Assembly (NCBI GenBank): GCA_958295515.1
Contig: CATQGW010000005.1
Coordinates: 124,001 to 188,000 of the forward strand
Reading direction: 5' to 3'
Source: an uncultured Dehalococcoidia bacterium
GTDB taxonomy: Bacteria; Chloroflexota; Dehalococcoidia; Bin125
Length of the DNA: 64,000 nucleotides
Below, piece by piece: positions 19,514 to 28,735 of the stretch (the first letter of the stretch is position 1; each line of letters begins with the position of its first letter). The position numbers and the translations under genes are program-made. The notes below the pieces were generated by a model. It had not been told where the DNA came from. It saw only the letters and a program-made list of their open reading frames with translations, and did not search any database.

Positions 19514-20089
19514 ATGGCAAACGGCAGTCCGATCGAACAGGCGCGGGGCCACCTGCAAAGCGCGCGCGACGCGGCGCAAGCCCAGATTGAGCAGTTGCAG
19601 GGAGAGGTGGCGCAGCTCGACGCGGCGCTGGCGGCGCTGCCGGGCGGGGCGCCGGCCGCGCCGGCGCCGGCCGCGGTGGAGAAGCCGAAGCCGGCCAACG
19701 GTCGGCGACGGCGGCGGCGCAAGGCGGCTGCCCCGGAGGCGGAGGCCGCTGCGCCGGCTGCCGCTGCCGCCGAGGAGAAGGCGGCTCCGACGAACGGTCG
19801 GCGGCGACGCGCGACGCAGAGCCGTCCGGGCACGATCAGCGCGGCGGTGGAGAATTTCCTCGATGAGCACCACCCGCGGGCGCTGCACGCCTCGGAGGTG
19901 TTGGAGCACCTGCAGTCGAGCGGCAGCACGCCGGGCGGCAACGCGAAGAACGTGTTGCAGTCGACGCTGAACCGCTTGCAGGAGCGGGGCACGGTGAAGA
20001 ACATCGGCAAGAACCGCTGGCGGCGGGTGCGACCGCGCGGTCGCCAGCCGGGCGGCCAGGGCGAGGCGGCGGCCGAGTCCTCGGAGTAA
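19514..20089 (+). CDS. Coiled-coil / basic Ala-Arg linker / winged-helix-like protein (possible nucleoid-associated protein)
   Basis: N-terminal heptad-like region, NGRRRRRRKAAAPEAEAAAPAAAAAEEKAAPTNGRRRRATQ linker, C-terminal ISAAVENFLDEHHPRALHASEVLEHL..TLNRLQERGTVKNIGKNRWRRV. Confidence 0.65.
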   Translation: MANGSPIEQARGHLQSARDAAQAQIEQLQGEVAQLDAALAALPGGAPAAPAPAAVEKPKPANGRRRRRRKAAAPEAEAAAPAAAAAEEKAAPTNGRRRRATQSRPGTISAAVENFLDEHHPRALHASEVLEHLQSSGSTPGGNAKNVLQSTLNRLQERGTVKNIGKNRWRRVRPRGRQPGGQGEAAAESSE

Positions 20090-20132
20090 GCTTCGCGGGC
20101 AAGCGAAGCGGTAGCAGCCGAAAGGCGGGATG

Positions 20133-20453
20133 ATGCTGTTTGAACTGCGTCAGTACACGATCGAGGCGGGCGAGCGGGAGCGGTTCGTGGAGTTGATGGA
20201 GACGAAGGTGATCCCCTTCCAGGTCTCGCAGGGGATGGTGATTCTGGGCTCGTTCGTGGCGGAAGAGGACGACCAGACGTACATCTGGATGCGCCGCTTC
20301 CGCTCGGAGGAGGAGCGCGAGCAGCTCTACGATGCGGTGTATAACAGCGACTACTGGCGGGACGAGATCACGCCGGCGCTGAGCGGGCTGATGAACCGCG
20401 AGGGGATCACGGTGACGCGGATGAACGCGACGCCGCGCTCGCCGATTCAGTAG
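20133..20453 (+). CDS. NIPSNAP family protein
   Basis: MLFELRQYTIEAGERERFVELMETKVIPFQ; short ferredoxin-like fold pattern. Confidence 0.85.
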   Translation: MLFELRQYTIEAGERERFVELMETKVIPFQVSQGMVILGSFVAEEDDQTYIWMRRFRSEEEREQLYDAVYNSDYWRDEITPALSGLMNREGITVTRMNATPRSPIQ

Positions 20454-20496
20454 CGCGGTTCGCGCCGAGCAGGGTTGTGGGGCGGCGCGGGCGCAG

Positions 20497-21277
20497 ATGA
20501 GCGAGGCGCTGTTTCGGCTTGAGGGCGGGCGCTACGTCCCGACGGATCGCTCGCGCGGGCCGTGGTCGCCGGAGGCGTTGCACGGCTCGCCGGTGGCGGC
20601 ACTGCTGGCGCATGTGGTGGAAGAGCGGCGTTCGGCCGAGCTGGAGTTGGCGCGGTTGACGGTCGATCTGTGCCGTCCGGTGCCGTATGCGCCGCTCTCG
20701 GTGGCGGTGGAGCCGGTGCGCGAGGGGCGGCGGGTTGCGCTGTATCGGCTGGCGATTGAGGCGGATGGGCGGGCGCTGACCTACGCGACGGCGCTCTGTT
20801 TGCGGCGCAATGCGCCGTCGGAGGGGGACGGGGCGCAGTACGATCCGCTGCCGTCGCCGCCGTCTGCGGACTCGCTGCCTGGGGGTGTGCTGGATCGTCG
20901 GGGCAATCCGTGGGTCTCGTATCCGGGGACGCTGGAGATGCGATTTCATCGGGCGCCGGGCGGAGCAGAGCCGGCGGAGGTCTGGATTCGGGCGGACGCG
21001 CGGGTGCTGGAAGGGGTGGAGGCGACGCCTGCGGTGCGGGCGGCCTCAATTGCGGATTTCGTCAGTCCGTTCGCAAATATGGGGGACGGGGCGTCGCCGT
21101 ATGTGAATGCGGACATCACGCTGCAGTTGCAGCGTCCGCCGCGGGGCGAGTGGTTGTGTCTGAGCGTGACGACGCGGGGCGCGCGGGAGGGGGGTGGCGG
21201 TGGCGCAGGCGGTGCTGCGGGATGTGGAGGGGTCGTTTGGTGCGGCGGCGGCTACGTCGATTTATAACGGGGGGTGA
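20497..21277 (+). pseudogene. TesB-like acyl-CoA thioesterase family protein with a frameshift in a G6 run (21189-21194)
   Basis: The track frame ends in low-complexity GGGGGAGGAAGCGG; removing one G restores ...CLSVTTRGAREGVAVAQAVLRDVEGSFGAAATSIYNGG*. Confidence 0.8.
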
Positions 21278-21300
21278 TTGGGGGGCGTTGGTGGTGCCGC

Positions 21301-21452
21301 GGCAATCTCGCTGGGGGTGTGCCGAGGGTTGGTGCTGGTCACGGCGAGATACCCGCGGCAAGCGCGGGTATGACGGAATTCTTACCCGGGTATGGCGGGG
21401 GTTGGTGCTGGGCACGGCGGGATACCCGCGGCGGAGCGCGGGTGTGGCGGAA
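21301..21452. repeat. Partial B hairpin plus type A hairpins
   Basis: GCCGCGGCAATCTCGC...GGCGAGATACCCGCGGCAAGCGCGGGTATGACGG and a second degenerate copy. Confidence 0.85.
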
Positions 21453-21480
21453 GCAGGGTGGGTGTGGCGGGCCTTTGGTG

Positions 21481-22854
21481 TTACAGGCCGAGTTCGGTTT
21501 CGAGGCGGGCGATGGCTCGGGAGATGCGGTTGACTAGTTCGTCGGCTTCTTCGAGGTTGACGGTGAGGGGGGGAGCGTAGGGGATGCTGGCGCCGCCGCG
21601 GGCGAGGACGCCTTCGTCGCGGAGGTATTGGGTGACGCGCTGGGAGACCTGGTCGGACTCCTCGAAGTCTTCGCCGGTGGCGGGGTTGCGCTTGAGTTCG
21701 ATGACCTGCATGAGGCCGGTGCCGCGGGTCTGGTGGACGGTGCGGTGCTCTTCGCGCAGGGCGACGAGGCGGCTGCGGACGTGCTCGCCGATGCGGGCGC
21801 TGTTTTCGACGAGTTCTTCGCGCTCGATGATTTCGAGGTTGCCGAGGGCGACGGCGCAGGCGACGGGGTTGGCGCCCCAGGTGATGCCGCCGATGGAGCC
21901 TTCGGGGCCGGCGTCCTCGAAGGTGCGGGCGATTTCGTCGGAGACCATGGTGGCGGCGATCGGGGAGTAGCCGGAGGAGAGCTGCTTGGCGAAGGTCATG
22001 ATGTCGGGTTCGACATCGAAGTGGTTCATGCCGAACCAGCGGCCGGTGCGGCCGAAGCCGTTGATCACTTCGTCGGCGATGAGCACGATGTCGTACTTGT
22101 CGCAGAGTTCGCGGAGGGTGCGCCAGTAGGCGGCGGGGGGCACGTAGGAGCCGTTGGAGGTGGAGATCGGCTCGGCGATCATGGCGGCGATGGTGTCGGG
22201 GCCCTGGGCGCGGATTTGGTCTTCGATGGTGCGTGCGCAGAAGACATCGCACTCGGGGTAGGTTTTTTCGTAGGGGCAGCGGTCGCAGTTGACGTTGGGG
22301 ACGTGGAGTGCGCCGGGGACGAGGGGTTCGTAGGGGGCGCGGTTGGCGTAGGTGGAGGCGTTGACGCTGAGCGCGCCGGCGGTCATGCCGTGGTAGGAGC
22401 CGATCCGCGAGATCGTCTTGAACTTCTTTTTGTTGCCCTTGAGGAAGTGGTAGTGCTTGGCGATGCGCAGGGCGGTGTCGACGGCCTCGGAGCCGCCGTT
22501 GACGAAGACGGCCTTGCGGAGGCGGGAGGGGGTCAGGTCGGCCAGCTTGGAGGCGAGTTCGACGGCGGGTTCGTTGGCGTAGGCGAAGGTGTTCTGGTAG
22601 GCGAGTTCGGACATCTGGCGGTGCGCGATGTCGGCGAGTTCTTCGCGGCCGTGGCCGACGGCGACGAGCCAGAGGCCGGACATGGCGTCGATGTACTCGC
22701 GGCCCTGGTCATCTTCGAGGAAGATGCCGGAGCCTTTGCGGATGACCAGCAAGCCGTCGTCAGCGGCCAGGTCGGCGTAGGACTGGGTGGGGATCCAGAG
22801 GTGTTCAAGGCCGCGCTGGTGCAAGGCTGCCTGCTGGTCGGTGAGCGTGGTCAT
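21481..22854 (-). CDS. Class III (PLP-dependent) aminotransferase
   Basis: 457 aa; FVNGGSEAVDTALRIAKHYH, ISRIGSYHGMT, IVLIADEVINGFGRTG. Confidence 0.92.
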   Translation of the reverse strand: MTTLTDQQAALHQRGLEHLWIPTQSYADLAADDGLLVIRKGSGIFLEDDQGREYIDAMSGLWLVAVGHGREELADIAHRQMSELAYQNTFAYANEPAVELASKLADLTPSRLRKAVFVNGGSEAVDTALRIAKHYHFLKGNKKKFKTISRIGSYHGMTAGALSVNASTYANRAPYEPLVPGALHVPNVNCDRCPYEKTYPECDVFCARTIEDQIRAQGPDTIAAMIAEPISTSNGSYVPPAAYWRTLRELCDKYDIVLIADEVINGFGRTGRWFGMNHFDVEPDIMTFAKQLSSGYSPIAATMVSDEIARTFEDAGPEGSIGGITWGANPVACAVALGNLEIIEREELVENSARIGEHVRSRLVALREEHRTVHQTRGTGLMQVIELKRNPATGEDFEESDQVSQRVTQYLRDEGVLARGGASIPYAPPLTVNLEEADELVNRISRAIARLETELGL

Positions 22855-22956
22855 GCGGATGTCCTGTCATACGGCTGCGCCGCCTCAGCGCGGGGCCGGG
22901 TGCGGATGCGCGCAGGATAGTGCGTTGGGATGGGTTCTGCGCGGTGGGGCGGGTGG

Positions 22957-23562
22957 TCAGCGTTGCACGGGAGCCGGGGCCCCGCGGGAGCGCAGGTCGA
23001 AGGCCATGATGATCAGGTCGCGCATGTGCCCGTCGCGGTCCATGACCCAGCCGGGCAGGGTGGCGACGACGTGGAAGCCGAGGCTGTTGAAGACGGCCTG
23101 GGCGCCGTGCTGGTCGAGGGTCATGCGTGCGGAGAGGCGTTCGAGGCCCATGCTGTCGGCGATGGCGAAGATTTCTTCGGCGAGGAAGCGTCCGAGCCCC
23201 TGGCCGCGGATGTGGCTGTTGACGGTGACGCGGATTTCGCCGATGTGCTCGGTCCAGCCGGCTTCGTTGTGGACGAGGGATGCCTCGCCGAGGACATTTT
23301 CGCCGTCGACGGCGAGGACGGTGGTGGTGCGGTGGGCGTCGATGTTCTCGAGCCAGCGGTCGATGACACCCTCGTCGGTGATGTCCCAGGGGAGGTACAT
23401 GAGGTCGTCGTGGGAGAGAGCGCGGGCGAAGGAGAGGAAGCGGGGTTTGTCGGCGGCGGACATCAGCCGCACGTCGATTTCGCGTCCGCCGCGCAGGGTG
23501 GCGCGCCGGGGGTAGCGGCGGGCGATCAGTTGTGCCTGTCGGGACCGTGCATCAGTCGCCAT
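22957..23562 (-). CDS. GNAT family acetyltransferase
   Basis: Start reassigned to 23562 (MATDARSRQAQLIARRYPRR); VNSHIRGQGLGRFLAEEIFAIA. Confidence 0.85.
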   Translation of the reverse strand: MATDARSRQAQLIARRYPRRATLRGGREIDVRLMSAADKPRFLSFARALSHDDLMYLPWDITDEGVIDRWLENIDAHRTTTVLAVDGENVLGEASLVHNEAGWTEHIGEIRVTVNSHIRGQGLGRFLAEEIFAIADSMGLERLSARMTLDQHGAQAVFNSLGFHVVATLPGWVMDRDGHMRDLIIMAFDLRSRGAPAPVQR

Positions 23563-23645
23563 GCGGCGCTCCGTTTCCTTGGGGATTTGCTGCGCGGCAA
23601 TCTTAGCACCACGTTGTTGGGAGGTTGGGTGGTGTGGGGGACCCG

Positions 23646-23772
23646 CCGTCATTGCCGCGCTCCGCCGCGGCAATCTCGCTGCGCTTTCCGTCATTCCCGC
23701 GAACGCGGGAATCTTGTGGCGGTACCTGGGAGGTTGCGCGGTGGAGATTCCCGCTTTCGCGGGAATGACGGA
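23646..23772. repeat. Type B hairpin (23646-23680) followed by type C paired hairpin (23689-23772)
   Basis: Direct inverted repeats. Confidence 0.9.
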
Positions 23773-23879
23773 CAAAGGGGGCGGGAATGACGGAAGGGGG
23801 GTGACGGGGTTGGGGATGGGTGTGACGGAGTGTGGGCTGGGGTGGCGGGGTTGGGGTGGGTGTGACGGGGTGGGAGGGG

Positions 23880-24419
23880 TTATTCGGCGGGGGGTTTCCA
23901 GCGGAGGGTGCGGGGTTGGACGCGGGAGGCGCGGTCGCCGGCGTCGTCGGGTTCGAGGAGGACTTGATCGCCGGGGCGGATGATGCCTTCGCGGGCGACG
24001 CGGGCGTAGAGGCGGCTGCGGCCGGGCTCGACCTGCTGGTTGATGCGGTTGAAGTCGCCGTCGCGGAAGCAGTGGGCGATGGTTTTGCAGGGGGCGGCGT
24101 AGGAGGTGACTTCGACGATCACCTGGTCGCCGAGGCGGAGGCGGGCGCCGGGCACGATGCGCCGCCAGTCGAGGCCGCGCACGGTCACGTTTTCGCCGGC
24201 TGCGCCGGCGTGGATGTCGTTGCCGGCGGCGCGCAGGCCGTCGATCACCTCGGCGGACCAGAGGCAGACGGCGCGCTCGCGTCCGCCGTGGTGGCGGCGG
24301 TCGCGCTGGCGGTCGCGGGTCAGTCCGAAGGCGTTGACGACGGCTTCGGTGACGGCGCGTTTGGGCACGCCGCCGGGCGAGACGCTGAGTTGTTCGATTC
24401 GTCCCTCGGCGGTTTGCAT
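23880..24419 (-). CDS. MOSC domain protein
   Basis: LSVSPGGVPKRAVTEAVVNAFGLTRDRQRDRRHHGG..., GENVTVRGLDWRRIVPGARLRLGD. Confidence 0.88.
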   Translation of the reverse strand: MQTAEGRIEQLSVSPGGVPKRAVTEAVVNAFGLTRDRQRDRRHHGGRERAVCLWSAEVIDGLRAAGNDIHAGAAGENVTVRGLDWRRIVPGARLRLGDQVIVEVTSYAAPCKTIAHCFRDGDFNRINQQVEPGRSRLYARVAREGIIRPGDQVLLEPDDAGDRASRVQPRTLRWKPPAE

Positions 24420-24471
24420 GGGCGGCTCCTCGGGTGCGTTGGCAGTGTAGGCAACCGACGGGGGCGGCGGG

Positions 24472-26109
24472 CTATTGCGCGTCGAAGCGGGCGATCATGC
24501 CGTCCACGTAGAGCACGCGAAGGGCGGTGAGCAGGCCGGGCAGCAGCTGGGCGCGCTGCTCGTCGGGCAGGCCGTGGAGCATGGCGTCGATGATCCGGCG
24601 GGCGCTCTGCGCGCCGTCGAGGCCCTGTAGGAGGCGGGCGACGACGAGGCTGATGGGCGCGCCGTGGGGTCGGCTGGGGGAGCTGACGACGGCGCCCCAC
24701 TCGAACTCGCCGTCGCCCACGACGGGCTTGCGCTCGAGCTGGACGCCTTCGGCGAGGATGGGGACGCAGTCGAGCAGTGGGCTGCGTTCGGGCCAGTGGC
24801 GGTCGATCAGGGCGGCGGCGGCGCGTTCGCGCTCGGCGCGCTGCTGCTCGACGGCGGCGACGCCCTGGACGAAGTCGGGGGGCGCTTCGCCGCGTTCGAG
24901 CACGACGCGCTCGTAGCCCTGGGGGGGCTGGCCGGCGACGGCGGCGATGAAGGCTTCGCGGGCGGTGACGGGGTCCTCGCCGCCGACGATGCGGCGGGCT
25001 TCCCAGAAGTAGGAGTCGGCGGTGCGGTTGCTGGCGTAGAAGAGCGCGGCCATTTCGCGGAACTGGTGGTACTGCTGCATGTAGAGCTGGGTGTAGACCT
25101 CGGCGGCGGGGGCGCGCATTTCGGGGGTGCGCAGGGCGCTGGCGACGTAGGCGGCGGCGAGCACGGCGGAGGAGAGGGCGAGATGCACGCCGGAGGAGAA
25201 GAGGGGGTCGATGAAGCAGGCGGCGTCGCCGACGAGGATGTAGCCGTCGCCGACGAGGCGCTGGGAGACGTAGGACCAGTCGCGCACGATGCGTGCTTCA
25301 TCCAGGCGCTCGGCGGAGGCGAGCATGCGGCTGGTGTGGGTGGTGGCGGCGAGTTGGGCTTCGAGGAACTGCGCGGCCTGCTGCTCGGTGAGGCGCTCGG
25401 CGGCCCAGGCGGCATCGACCACAACGCCTACGGACATGATGTCGTCGGGCAGTGGGATCGCCCAGGTCCAGCCGTGGGCGAAGGCTTCGATGAAGATGTT
25501 GCCGGAATCGATGCCTGCGAGGCGCTGCGCGCCGCGGAAGTAGGAGTAGACGGCGAGGTTGCGGAAGAAGTCGTCGGGTTGGCGCAGCGAGAGGCGGCGT
25601 CCGATCAGGCCGGACTGACCGGTGGCGTCGACGACCCAGGCGGCTTCGATGGTCTGTGGGTCGCCGCCGGCTTCGGGTCGGCAGGTGACGGCGGCGGCGC
25701 GCTCGCCGTCGAACCGGACATCGAGAGCGCGCCAGCCTTCGCGCACCTCGACGCCTGCGCGGCGGCTGTTTTCGAGCAGGATCTGGTCGAACTGCGGGCG
25801 GTGGACCTGGTAGGCGTGCGGGTAGCGGGCGTTGGTCTCGCGGAAGTGCCAGGACCAGGGGGCGTCGTCGCGTCCCCAGACCATGGTTGCGCCGTATTTG
25901 GGGGTGAAGCCGGCGGCTTCGATTTCGGGCATGACGCCGAGCGTTTCGAGGATGGGGATGGAGGCGGGGAGGAGGGATTCGCCGACATGTTCGCGGGGGA
26001 ATTGTTCGCGTTCGAGGAGGAGGACGTTCCAGCCCTGGCGGGCGAGGAGGGTGGCGGTGGTGGAGCCGGCGGGTCCGCCGCCGAGGATGATGATGGGGGG
26101 GGTGGGCAT
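24472..26109 (-). CDS. FAD-dependent oxidoreductase, flavin-dependent halogenase-like
   Basis: IILGGGPAGSTTATLLARQGWNVLLLERE, PREHVGESLLP, and a WxWxIP motif (WTWAIP). Confidence 0.8.
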   Translation of the reverse strand: MPTPPIIILGGGPAGSTTATLLARQGWNVLLLEREQFPREHVGESLLPASIPILETLGVMPEIEAAGFTPKYGATMVWGRDDAPWSWHFRETNARYPHAYQVHRPQFDQILLENSRRAGVEVREGWRALDVRFDGERAAAVTCRPEAGGDPQTIEAAWVVDATGQSGLIGRRLSLRQPDDFFRNLAVYSYFRGAQRLAGIDSGNIFIEAFAHGWTWAIPLPDDIMSVGVVVDAAWAAERLTEQQAAQFLEAQLAATTHTSRMLASAERLDEARIVRDWSYVSQRLVGDGYILVGDAACFIDPLFSSGVHLALSSAVLAAAYVASALRTPEMRAPAAEVYTQLYMQQYHQFREMAALFYASNRTADSYFWEARRIVGGEDPVTAREAFIAAVAGQPPQGYERVVLERGEAPPDFVQGVAAVEQQRAERERAAAALIDRHWPERSPLLDCVPILAEGVQLERKPVVGDGEFEWGAVVSSPSRPHGAPISLVVARLLQGLDGAQSARRIIDAMLHGLPDEQRAQLLPGLLTALRVLYVDGMIARFDAQ

Positions 26110-26125
26110 GTGGGGCAGGGTACCC

Positions 26126-26209
26126 CGTCATTCCCGCGAACGCGGGAATCTCGTGGCGGTACCTCGGAGGTTGCGCGGGGGAGATTCCCGCGTTCGCGGG
26201 AATGACGGA
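26126..26209. repeat. Type C paired hairpin
   Basis: ATTCCCGCGAACGCGGGAAT...GATTCCCGCGTTCGCGGGAATGAC. Confidence 0.9.
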
Positions 26210-26279
26210 CAAAGGGGGCGGGAGATGACGGACAGTGGGGATGGCGGGGAGGGGGTGGGAGGTCGTGCGCGGCCTTGGT

Positions 26280-26323
26280 GCTGGGCACGGCGAGATACCC
26301 GCGGCAAGCGCGGGTATGACGGA
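26280..26323. repeat. Type A hairpin
   Basis: GGGCACGGCGAGATACCCGCGGCAAGCGCGGGTATGACGG. Confidence 0.88.
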
Positions 26324-26425
26324 GATCTTCTGCGCGGGTATGGCGCGTAGGTGGGGGTGGCGGAGGTGGGGCGTGGGTGTGGCGGAAGGTGGAGCGGAGC
26401 GGGGGCAGTGAGGAGGGGGGGACGC

Positions 26426-26458
26426 AAAGCCGCCCCGACTTTTGGTCGGGGCGGCTTT
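26426..26458 (-). terminator. Strong GC-rich hairpin downstream of the LLM oxidoreductase gene
   Basis: AAAGCCGCCCCGAC-TTTTG-GTCGGGGCGGCTTT, 14-bp perfect stem; weak U-tract. Confidence 0.75.
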
Positions 26459-26486
26459 GGTGGTGGCGGGGGGGTTGGGGAGGGGG

Positions 26487-27779
26487 TTAGGCCTCCATGG
26501 GCTCGTTGGTTTGGGTGTCTACCTCGAAGGGGCCTTTGAGGTCGAGCTCTTTGCCCATTTCGCGGACGGCGGGGATGACTTCCTCGCCGAAGAGGCGGAG
26601 GGAGCGCATGGAGTCCTCGTGGGTCATTGCGCCGTCGCCGTCCCAGAAGAAGATCGAGCCGGGGCGGAGGGTTTCCAGCACGTGGCGGATCTTGGGGATG
26701 ACCGTCTTCGGGGTGCCGGAGATGATCGAGTACTTCTTGGACTGTTCCTCGTAGGTGCCGAGGAAGTCGGCCTGGTCCTGGGCGTCGGAGTTGGGTGCTT
26801 CGACTTCGGCGCCGGTGGGGACGAGGCTGCGGCCGCGGGCGGCGGCGGCGAAGGTGGAGACGGTGGGCAGCAGCGAGGTGCGGCTGGTGAGGCCGGGCAG
26901 GTTCTGGAGGTTGGCGCGGACCTGGCCCTGGTTGCCTTCGAGGAAGGGGTTGGCGGGGCCGGCGATGTACTTGCGGCCGGCCTCTTCAGCCAGCTCTTCG
27001 GTCTCGTCGACGTGGACCTTGAACAGGTAGCCGTGGTGCTGGGTGCCGGCTTCGTAGCCCTGTTCCTTGGCGACCTCGTCGTAGTACTCGAAGGACTTTT
27101 TGGTGGGTTCGAGTTCGGTGGCGAGCATGATGTAGGGGTAGCGCTGCTCGGCGCACCAGGCGACGGTGTTGCGGCTCATGACGCCGGGGATCCAGATTTG
27201 GGGGTGCGGCTCCTGGTAGGGGCGGGCCCAGGGGTTGACGTAGCGGTACTGGTAGTGCTCGCCCTCCCAGCGGAAGGGGCCGGGGGTGCTCCAGGCCTTG
27301 ACGACGAAGTCGTGGGCTTCCTGGAAGCGCTCCCAGTTGAAGGGCGCCTGGGAGTTGTGTGCGACGCTCTCGCGGCCGGTGCCGCGCACCCAGCCGGTGA
27401 CGAGGCGGCCGCGGGAGATCATGTCGATCTCGGCGAGCTCTTCGGCGAGCCAGAGGGGGTCTTCCCAGATGGGGAGGACGTTGCCGAGCAGGACGATCTT
27501 GGCGCGCTTGGTGATGCGGGCGAGGATCGCGGCTTCGACGTTCATCACGCCGCCCATGCAGAAGGGGGTGGAGTGGTGCTCGTTGAGCATCAGGCCGTCG
27601 AAGCCCATTTCCTCGGCGTAGACCTTTTCGTCGAGGTAGCGGTTGTAGAGGTCGGCGCCGATGCGGGGGTTGTAGTCCCCGTTGGTCATGCCGAGGTCTT
27701 CGATCTCGCGGCCGGTGGAGCCGACCCAACCGGAATCGAAGTCCTGGTAGGGACGCTCGGTGAAGTAGCCAATGAACAT
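26487..27779 (-). CDS. LLM-class (luciferase-like) flavin-dependent oxidoreductase
   Basis: 430 aa; YAEEMGFDGLMLNEHHSTPFCMG, ISRGRLVTGWVRGTGRE. Confidence 0.9.
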   Translation of the reverse strand: MFIGYFTERPYQDFDSGWVGSTGREIEDLGMTNGDYNPRIGADLYNRYLDEKVYAEEMGFDGLMLNEHHSTPFCMGGVMNVEAAILARITKRAKIVLLGNVLPIWEDPLWLAEELAEIDMISRGRLVTGWVRGTGRESVAHNSQAPFNWERFQEAHDFVVKAWSTPGPFRWEGEHYQYRYVNPWARPYQEPHPQIWIPGVMSRNTVAWCAEQRYPYIMLATELEPTKKSFEYYDEVAKEQGYEAGTQHHGYLFKVHVDETEELAEEAGRKYIAGPANPFLEGNQGQVRANLQNLPGLTSRTSLLPTVSTFAAAARGRSLVPTGAEVEAPNSDAQDQADFLGTYEEQSKKYSIISGTPKTVIPKIRHVLETLRPGSIFFWDGDGAMTHEDSMRSLRLFGEEVIPAVREMGKELDLKGPFEVDTQTNEPMEA

Positions 27780-27855
27780 GCGGGTTTCCTTCCCGTGCCC
27801 CGCGGTGGGCGGGGGATGTTGCGCAGGATAGCGCCTGCGCGTTGGGGGCGGCGGG

Positions 27856-28647
27856 TTAGCCGCCGGCGATGTGTGCGGCGACGGCGGCTGCGGCGGTGTC
27901 GGCGGCTTCGAGCTCGAGCAGGTGGCCGAGTCCGGGCAGCACCTGGAGGGTGGCGTTGGGCAGGGCGGCTTCGTAGGCCTGGGCGACGCCGATGGGGGTG
28001 ACGCGGTCCTCTTCGCCCCAGAGCAGCAGGGTGCGCACCTGGGTTTCGCTGAGCAGGTGGGGCAGCTGGCGGTTGAACATCCAGGGCTTCCAGGTGAGCC
28101 GCGCGGTCATTTCGCGGCTGAAGTCCCAGAGTTCTTTGAGTTCGGGGGCGGCCTCGTCGCCGAAGACTTCGGCGTAGGCCTGGTCGGAGGAGAAGCCGAG
28201 CTTCACGTATTCCTCGAACTCGTAGAAGATCACGTCGGCGATTTCGCCTTCTTCGGGCTGGATGCCGGCGGCGCCGATGAGGGTGAGGGAGGTGAGGTCG
28301 TGGTCGCTCATGCTGGCGAGTTCGGCGGCGACCCAGCCGCCGAAGCCGAGGCCGACCAGATGGACGGAGCCGAGCCCGAGGGCTTCGATGGTGCGGCGCA
28401 CGAGGATCGCCATGTCGCGGGTGGAGCGTGCCCAGGCGGGGCGCTCGGACTGCCCGTAGCCGGGCAGGTCGGGGACGCTGACGGCGTGCCCGGCGGCGAG
28501 TTGTTCGTAGAACGGGATCCAGCCGGGGTTGCCGGTGGAGTGGTGGAGGACGACGACGGGTTCGCCGGCGCCGTCCTGGAGGACGCGGACGCTGCCGCCG
28601 GCGACCTGGACGGTGGTTTCGGAGTGGGTTTCGGTTTGTGTCGTCAC
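27856..28647 (-). CDS. Alpha/beta hydrolase
   Basis: VVLHHSTGNPGW, VPDLPGYGQSERP, HLVGLGFGGWVAAELAS, LLLWGEEDRVTP. Confidence 0.88.
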   Translation of the reverse strand: MTTQTETHSETTVQVAGGSVRVLQDGAGEPVVVLHHSTGNPGWIPFYEQLAAGHAVSVPDLPGYGQSERPAWARSTRDMAILVRRTIEALGLGSVHLVGLGFGGWVAAELASMSDHDLTSLTLIGAAGIQPEEGEIADVIFYEFEEYVKLGFSSDQAYAEVFGDEAAPELKELWDFSREMTARLTWKPWMFNRQLPHLLSETQVRTLLLWGEEDRVTPIGVAQAYEAALPNATLQVLPGLGHLLELEAADTAAAAVAAHIAGG

Positions 28648-28735
28648 GCAGGTTGCTTTCCCTTGGCCTAAGTGTCGGGTGTGAGACTATTGCGAACGGC
28701 AATCAATCGCAACCACGGGCGACGGAGCAGCGGCA

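Noticed and set aside
22957-23775. Extended GNAT ORF start at 23775
   Set aside because: The extra N-terminus is translated repeat sequence; ATG at 23562 is more plausible.
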